Shown here piece by piece: positions 52,531-57,419 of a stretch of DNA of 57,419 nt. Within the stretch, counting starts at the first letter, position 1. Each line of letters starts with the position of its first letter. The position numbers and the translations under genes were made by a program. Location of the stretch: the NCBI GenBank assembly GCA_964347835.1, contig CAYFZR010000053.1, positions 1-57,419 on the forward strand, in the 5' to 3' direction. The notes below the pieces were generated by a model. The model was not told the DNA's origin. It searched no databases and saw only the letters and a list, made by a program, of their open reading frames with translations. The DNA is from CAYFZR01 sp964347835 [NCBI: uncultured archaeon]. Lineage in GTDB: Archaea; CAYFZR01.

Positions 52531-53095
52531 TTTTTTTCCTTACCCTAAAAGACCTGTCATGACCTGGTATTATGAATTCTGCTTGATCTACTATCTTTTT
52601 CATGCTTGAAATCGCGACTTTAGGATCGTAGTTAACTCCAGGAGGGACCCATTTAATATAATTGTCTTCAGTTGGAATCGCATCTCCTACTATGGCTGTT
52701 TTACCAACTATTATTGAAATACTACCTCTAGTGTGGCCAGGTGTGTGTATCACCCTTATTTCTTCATCGATATTTTGATCTTTCTCTACCCATATAAAGT
52801 CTATATCCATAACTTCTGGAATTATCTCCTCGTATTTATGTGCAATGAATGTCGATTCTTTGAATAAGAAACTATTCGCTGTGTGATCATCATGGAGGTG
52901 GGTGTATATCACGGTTTCAATGTCTTTCGGGAGTATTCCTCTTTCTCTGAGTCTCATCAACAGTACTTCATGATCGCCCCAGAAACCGCAATCTACAAGT
53001 ACATCATCTCTAATTAAGGTTACAGTAGATCTTGCCTCGAGTATGTTGCCTAGGGAATCTCTTACCAACATCCCTTGCTTAACTACATCTATCAT
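52520..53095 (-). CDS. Metallo-beta-lactamase-fold hydrolase
   Basis: A 191-residue MBL-fold enzyme. Metal ligands are THLHDDHT, HTPGHTRGS, VGDAIP and the last PGHD. GAGG stands before the start. Small archaeal members include glyoxalase II-like and lactonase-like enzymes; substrate is not fixed. It is divergent from UMP kinase with about 20 nt between the starts, and overlaps aRF1. Confidence 0.9.
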   Translation of the reverse strand: MIDVVKQGMLVRDSLGNILEARSTVTLIRDDVLVDCGFWGDHEVLLMRLRERGILPKDIETVIYTHLHDDHTANSFLFKESTFIAHKYEEIIPEVMDIDFIWVEKDQNIDEEIRVIHTPGHTRGSISIIVGKTAIVGDAIPTEDNYIKWVPPGVNYDPKVAISSMKKIVDQAEFIIPGHDRSFRVRKKNGF

Positions 53096-53116
53096 AAAGA
53101 TCCTCGCGGTGATTAT

Positions 53117-53806
53117 ATGAAAGTTGTAATTTCATATGGCGGATCCGTTTTGGTGCCTGATCGTCCTAACTTGGAATTGATCAGGGAGTTTTGCAACATG
53201 ATCATTAAGCTAGAGCACCAATTTTGGATTGTGGTTGGTGGAGGAAAAATAGCAAGAGATTATATAAATGCTGCTCGCCAGTTTAATGCCTCAGATACCT
53301 ACTGCGATGAGATAGGTATAGAGGTATCTAGGATTAATGCAAGACTCCTTATATCTTCACTCGGAGATCGTACATATCCAGAGCCTGCTTTAAACTTTAA
53401 AGAGGCCTATTTATACTCTCTTGAAAAAAATATCGTGGTTATGGGCGGTACACATCCTGGTCATACTACCGATGCTGTAGCCGCTATGCTCGGAGAATAT
53501 GTAAAGGCTGATCTTATCGTAATCGCTACTTCTGTAGACGGTGTCTACTCCAAAGATCCAAAAAAATATCCAAATGCAGAGAGATATGAAACTTTAAAGG
53601 CATCTGAGTTGGTTGAAATTTCCATGAAGTCTGAAATCAGAGCAGGCTACATCGGAGTCGTTGATCCTCTCGCCGCAAAGATTATCGAAAGATCCAATAT
53701 AAAGACGGTCATATTAGACGGTAGAGACATGGGTAACTTTTTTAAGTGCCTCTCAAAAAAAGGGTTCACAGGAACGATTATATCATCAACTAACCGGGAA
53801 GATTAG
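53117..53806 (+). CDS. pyrH: UMP kinase, archaeal type
   Basis: Phosphorylates UMP to UDP. The 229-residue amino acid kinase fold shows VVISYGGSVLVP, VVGGGKIARDYI, GGTHPGHTTDAVAAML and ATSVDGVYSKDPKK. The ATG at 53117 has GCGGTGAT before it and gives the family start MKVV. A small zinc-ribbon gene follows 2 nt after the stop. Confidence 0.95.
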   Translation: MKVVISYGGSVLVPDRPNLELIREFCNMIIKLEHQFWIVVGGGKIARDYINAARQFNASDTYCDEIGIEVSRINARLLISSLGDRTYPEPALNFKEAYLYSLEKNIVVMGGTHPGHTTDAVAAMLGEYVKADLIVIATSVDGVYSKDPKKYPNAERYETLKASELVEISMKSEIRAGYIGVVDPLAAKIIERSNIKTVILDGRDMGNFFKCLSKKGFTGTIISSTNRED

Positions 53807-53808
53807 AA

Positions 53809-53994
53809 ATGGAACGATTGCACAAACACTGCTACGTATGTGCAAAGCCGATACCCATGGAGGAAACTCTTTGTTCCCCTCAATGTAAGGAAGTTTATGA
53901 AAAACATAGAAGGAGAAGTAGATTGATTTCAACCATTTTATGGGCTTTTCTCTTCTTTATTGTTTTCTTTTTTATTCTTCAAATCATTCGCTAG
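53809..53994 (+). CDS. DUF2116-like zinc ribbon membrane protein
   Basis: A 61-residue protein: an N-terminal zinc ribbon (HCYVCAKPI, then CSPQCKEVYEKHRRR) and one C-terminal membrane helix (LISTILWAFLFFIVFFFILQ). Such proteins are common in archaea and of unknown role. Co-transcribed with UMP kinase and overlapping the convergent polymerase gene by 4 nt. Confidence 0.85.
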   Translation: MERLHKHCYVCAKPIPMEETLCSPQCKEVYEKHRRRSRLISTILWAFLFFIVFFFILQIIR

Positions 53995-56900
53995 ACAAAA
54001 TCTTTTAGACTTGATTGCATCGCTTTTTCATTAATGAACAAAGAGTTCATCGTATCTTCTATTAGACTTAGCCTCTGATTTAGATAGCTGCCCAAATCAT
54101 AGTCTTCTACCAATTTTCTTGTTATCTTTAGATATTTTTCTACAGAACCATGGGAAACTGTTAAAATAATTTTTCCTTTGCACTTTGTGCATTTACCAGA
54201 TAGAGGAGTTCTCCTATACTTAGTGTTACAACTGACACATCTAAACTTTTGTCTTGAAAATGCACGAAGATTTCCATACAGATCGGGTAAAAAGTGCGTA
54301 TTCACAACCCTTTCCGCAACGTCTCTCGCATCTACTGCGTTCACTTTTTTTGCTATGGAGAGTTGCGCGTCCACTTTTTCAATCATTGTTCCAAGAGTTT
54401 TATACGCGCTTTTTTTTGGACCTAGATTTATATCTGTGTGATGCGTAAATCCAATACCTGTGTACTCCTCTCCATCATTTATCCTCTTCTTAACATTAAT
54501 TACGAGGGGGTCTACCTTAGAGGGATGCTCATTTTTAAGGGAATATTCATACATTTCAATGGGATAAGAACTCATACAGTCCAAATTATGGACCTCATCG
54601 TCTATCTCCCTAGGATCTATACGAGTGGTAAGCACCAGAGGGGCATCCATTTTTCCTCCTCTTTTTTCTGGAAGATAACTACAGGAGAAGTTTATTAAAG
54701 CGTCTAATAATAAAATTACAGCGTCTTCATCCCCATCACAGTTCCTTCTTTTTGCAGAATGGAAATAGGGATGTGCAAGGCATGCACTAGCATCTGTGTA
54801 CCCGATTACTCTGCCGACAACTCCACAAGAAGTATGAGGGGCTATACCAACTATGAGATGGCCTATGAGATCTGAAGAATTTTCTACCTTATAGTAAGGT
54901 TCTATATCGTAGAATTTTTCCAAAAGGTCATCAATATATTTAGCAGTCCTAACAAGGTAGTCAGCACAACTTTTGGAGATTATAACATCCTGAATCTTCA
55001 GCTCAACTATTTGTTCATCGTTCTCTAATGGATTTCCCTGATAATCTCTCTCATATCCTAATTTTTTTAAAGTTTCTACGGAGGTACCTATCTCATGTGG
55101 TTTGAAATGCGTTAGTGGTAAGTCTGTCATGTCTACTCTTATGGTTCCGTCTTTAAAAACTGGTAAATCATACAAAGCACGTATAATGCCTTTTTCTAGC
55201 GGTTCAGGAGCCTTATTTTTCGATGTGAGTCCTATAACTCCTTTAATGTTTTCGGGCAACTTTATAGAAATATTGTTAGATGCATCTTCAAGCAATTTCC
55301 TAATAGGGATCGTTTGCTTTCCAAATCCTCTGGTAGGGAGGTTGCAAGATGTACAGTAATTCGGATCTTTTCTCCCGCACTTAGGACAAGTCATACTTAT
55401 GTGGGTCTTCCCTCCACACTTGCATTTATTTAAAAAGGTCACTCTTCCACAATTTTCGCAGATTCTATTTATGATCTCTACCTGTATTCTTTCTTCTTTC
55501 ATGGCGTTGTTCAGAGATCTTATTCTACCCCCTGCTTGGCTTACAGGAAATAAAATGTGAGGAGCAGGTTTCATCTTTCGAACATAAGCCTTTTCTGGTC
55601 TTCCCATTCTACATCCAATCCTAGTAGGGGCTTTTTTTCTTATTAAAAAACCAGAAGTCTTTATTGCCAACTCTAATGAGTCTGATTCCCCCGTGGAAAC
55701 AATGCTCTCGTAACTTTTTTTTATCTCTCCATCATAGTAAAGACCTAACGACTTCAACAATGCAAAAGAGCCTTCTCTAACACTTATTCCATTTTCTACG
55801 TGGTGTTCTACACCTAAATCTTCTAATATTTTCTTAACAAGGTTATTCATGGGGAAGATTAATTCGCCATCTTTAAACGAGGCATTGGAGTAAATATATT
55901 CCGATAGAAAAATGTAATCAGATTCTTTAATCTCGTGCCAGAAGTACGTGTATCGAGGATGTAAAGGTAATCCATATTTTTCTGAGAGTTCTATTAAATC
56001 TCTCTCGCTTAATTCTTCTAAATTAATATTATTTGGATCTAAAACTCTTTCCAAGTCCTTTATCCACCATTCATTACAGTATGCTCCCGGTGATAACTTG
56101 TGATTGTTTCTCAGGAATTCTCCAAAAGCTATCAGTATCTCTCCAAGGTCCAAGATCGAATCTACATCTTCTTTTATGTTTTCCGCGGTTTCGAAATCGT
56201 TTACCTTGACCACGCTACCGTTCTTTAATCTAACTAAAGGACCTTCGATCGAGGAGCAAGGTATTATTGAGCCGGCTTTTCCAGGTTTTTCAATCTTAAT
56301 TTGAGTTCCCGTAACTAGAAAACTATCCAACAATACCATGCAGGCAGGATGTATTCCTATGGCGGCTAATCCGCTATTTCTTGCCCTTCCGTATCTAAGT
56401 CTGAATCCTCCTTTCGTAGTCGGGTGTGCGATAACTGGTCTACCACCGATAATATCATCCATATAAACTAATGTTTTATTTTTATCCTCCTTTTCCCTTG
56501 AATCTTTTTTTATTTTTACTATCCATTCCCAGCCGCCTATATTTAATCTTTCTACATGCATGAGAAGCTTGTTTGCCTTTTGTAGTACTCCTTCTGTCAA
56601 GGCTAATATCGCTCCGCCTCTAATCTGGTTCGTTTCTATTCTTCTAAGGTTTCTGTATCCTGATACTTCGTATCTATCAGTAGGCTCTCCTGTTATTTCT
56701 ATAGGTATACTTCTCAGGGAAAAGCGAACTTCATCTTGGCTTGGAGAATACTGTAAGTTCGTAACCTCGCTTTGATATAACTCGATCTCCTCTACAAATC
56801 TTTCAATTTCTGGTTCTGATGGTTTATATCTATCCAAACCAACTTCTCTTCTGATAAAATCACCTATCAACACTGCTAATGCCTGGGCAGTACCTCCAGC

Positions 56901-57350
56901 AGATCTTATAGGTCCGGCAAAATAAATCGCGAGGTATTTTGTCCCGTCTGGGTTCTCCTTTACCTTTACCTTTGCGATGCCTTCTAGGGGAGCTGCCACA
57001 ACTCCTTCAGTTAGAATAGCAAGGGAGACTCTCAAGGCACTTTCACAAGATTCTTCTATGGTCGAATACCTCACTACCTTATTCTCTACAATTTCCTTCG
57101 CCAACATAAAGGCGAGTTCTTCTCTTGTCTCCACCTTCTCCTTCAGTTCTCTAAGTCTTTTAGAAACGGGTATCTTTGTCAAACCTTCTACCCTTTCGGC
57201 AAGATCTCCTGCAAGATGTATCTCTGGCTCTGGTTCTGGATCTTCTCCCCTTAATCTTGATACTTTAGCGATTTCATAGAGAATACTGACTTCTTGGTTA
57301 AGTAAGTCAAAGTATTCACCGATATCCATGCCATTAGGTGTTACTCGCAT
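53991..57350 (-). CDS. polC: DNA polymerase D, large catalytic subunit (DP2)
   Basis: The 1119-residue catalytic subunit of the archaeal replicative polymerase PolD. Visible segments include FAGPIRSAGGTAQALAVLIG, HPTTKGGFRLRYGRARNSG (short parts GGFRLRYGRARN), the zinc sites CENCGR and CPKCGRKDPNYCTSC, the two-barrel active-site segment NCDGDEDAVILLLDALINFS (as NCDGDEDA), and a last zinc site CVSCNTKYRR...CTKCKGK. No intein interrupts it. The small exonuclease subunit is not in the window. Confidence 0.97.
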   Translation of the reverse strand: MRVTPNGMDIGEYFDLLNQEVSILYEIAKVSRLRGEDPEPEPEIHLAGDLAERVEGLTKIPVSKRLRELKEKVETREELAFMLAKEIVENKVVRYSTIEESCESALRVSLAILTEGVVAAPLEGIAKVKVKENPDGTKYLAIYFAGPIRSAGGTAQALAVLIGDFIRREVGLDRYKPSEPEIERFVEEIELYQSEVTNLQYSPSQDEVRFSLRSIPIEITGEPTDRYEVSGYRNLRRIETNQIRGGAILALTEGVLQKANKLLMHVERLNIGGWEWIVKIKKDSREKEDKNKTLVYMDDIIGGRPVIAHPTTKGGFRLRYGRARNSGLAAIGIHPACMVLLDSFLVTGTQIKIEKPGKAGSIIPCSSIEGPLVRLKNGSVVKVNDFETAENIKEDVDSILDLGEILIAFGEFLRNNHKLSPGAYCNEWWIKDLERVLDPNNINLEELSERDLIELSEKYGLPLHPRYTYFWHEIKESDYIFLSEYIYSNASFKDGELIFPMNNLVKKILEDLGVEHHVENGISVREGSFALLKSLGLYYDGEIKKSYESIVSTGESDSLELAIKTSGFLIRKKAPTRIGCRMGRPEKAYVRKMKPAPHILFPVSQAGGRIRSLNNAMKEERIQVEIINRICENCGRVTFLNKCKCGGKTHISMTCPKCGRKDPNYCTSCNLPTRGFGKQTIPIRKLLEDASNNISIKLPENIKGVIGLTSKNKAPEPLEKGIIRALYDLPVFKDGTIRVDMTDLPLTHFKPHEIGTSVETLKKLGYERDYQGNPLENDEQIVELKIQDVIISKSCADYLVRTAKYIDDLLEKFYDIEPYYKVENSSDLIGHLIVGIAPHTSCGVVGRVIGYTDASACLAHPYFHSAKRRNCDGDEDAVILLLDALINFSCSYLPEKRGGKMDAPLVLTTRIDPREIDDEVHNLDCMSSYPIEMYEYSLKNEHPSKVDPLVINVKKRINDGEEYTGIGFTHHTDINLGPKKSAYKTLGTMIEKVDAQLSIAKKVNAVDARDVAERVVNTHFLPDLYGNLRAFSRQKFRCVSCNTKYRRTPLSGKCTKCKGKIILTVSHGSVEKYLKITRKLVEDYDLGSYLNQRLSLIEDTMNSLFINEKAMQSSLKDFV

Positions 57351-57419
57351 TCTTTATGATCCTTTCCATTAAATTTCTAAACGCGAGAATTCGAAAATCT
57401 AACCTACCAAAATATTTTT

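Noticed and set aside
53991-57350. Intein in the PolD large subunit
   Set aside because: The protein is of normal length and no splicing or endonuclease block interrupts the conserved regions.

Overview
This window is an AT-rich, densely packed piece of an archaeal chromosome, most likely euryarchaeal. It carries the large subunit of DNA polymerase D, an HMf-type histone, aRF1, archaeal UMP kinase, Cdc48, class I HMG-CoA reductase, FtsZ, an archaeal tRNA-Pro with a bulge-helix-bulge intron, TATA-box promoters and GGAGGTGA-type ribosome binding sites. An anaerobic life is suggested by ferredoxin-type glutamate synthase, the aspartate-semialdehyde sulfurtransferase pair, a thioredoxin reductase lacking NADPH motifs and several small iron-sulfur proteins. 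A CcmF split in two implies that cytochromes c are made. The exact lineage cannot be fixed from sequence alone.

Layout. 1-5.5 kb: a ribbon-helix-helix regulator (cut by the edge), glutamine synthetase with an NrpR-like operator, and a divergent three-gene glutamate synthase. 5.5-8.6 kb: ribose-5-phosphate isomerase, a membrane-anchored phosphoesterase with a radical SAM partner, and a KaiC-like ATPase with a damaged Walker A. 8.6-16.8 kb: a repeat-filled gap, TrkA/TrkH potassium uptake, an Lrp-aminotransferase pair, histone, two radical SAM enzymes, a GYD-domain protein and a HAD hydrolase. 16.8-26.3 kb: argG-carB, FtsZ, an OB-fold protein, an HdrC-like membrane protein and a zinc-ribbon Hsp20 with Cdc48. 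26.3-29.2 kb: a Bat-type regulator divergent from a methyltransferase and a fused HgcA-HgcB-like corrinoid/ferredoxin membrane protein, bracketed by repeats. 29.2-34.7 kb: homocysteine synthesis, HisG, small regulators, a HAD phosphatase and a sugar nucleotidyltransferase-cupin fusion. 34.7-45.3 kb: split CcmF and a run of membrane proteins, several ending in SHOCT-like segments, around a thioredoxin reductase-HMG-CoA reductase operon. 45.4-48.3 kb: tRNA-Pro, then two hairpin arrays flanking an MFS transporter, a rhodanese and a metallopeptidase. 48.3 kb to the end: TatD, NYN protein, ArgS, aRF1, MBL-fold protein, UMP kinase, DUF2116 protein and PolD large subunit.

The most unusual content is a set of small structured intergenic repeats at 8.7, 26.3, 29.0-29.2, 45.5-45.9 and 48.0-48.3 kb. 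One of them is a module of about 50 nt with two hairpins (7-bp stems, 3-nt loops) joined by an 8-nt linker and closed by a GCAC/GTGC stem. Its stem sequences differ between copies but pairing is kept. At one locus it sits precisely inside a sequence whose uninterrupted version is also present in this window. These repeats bracket two gene blocks, one of them the HgcAB-like operon. I regard this repeat family as the best candidate for an undescribed system here.
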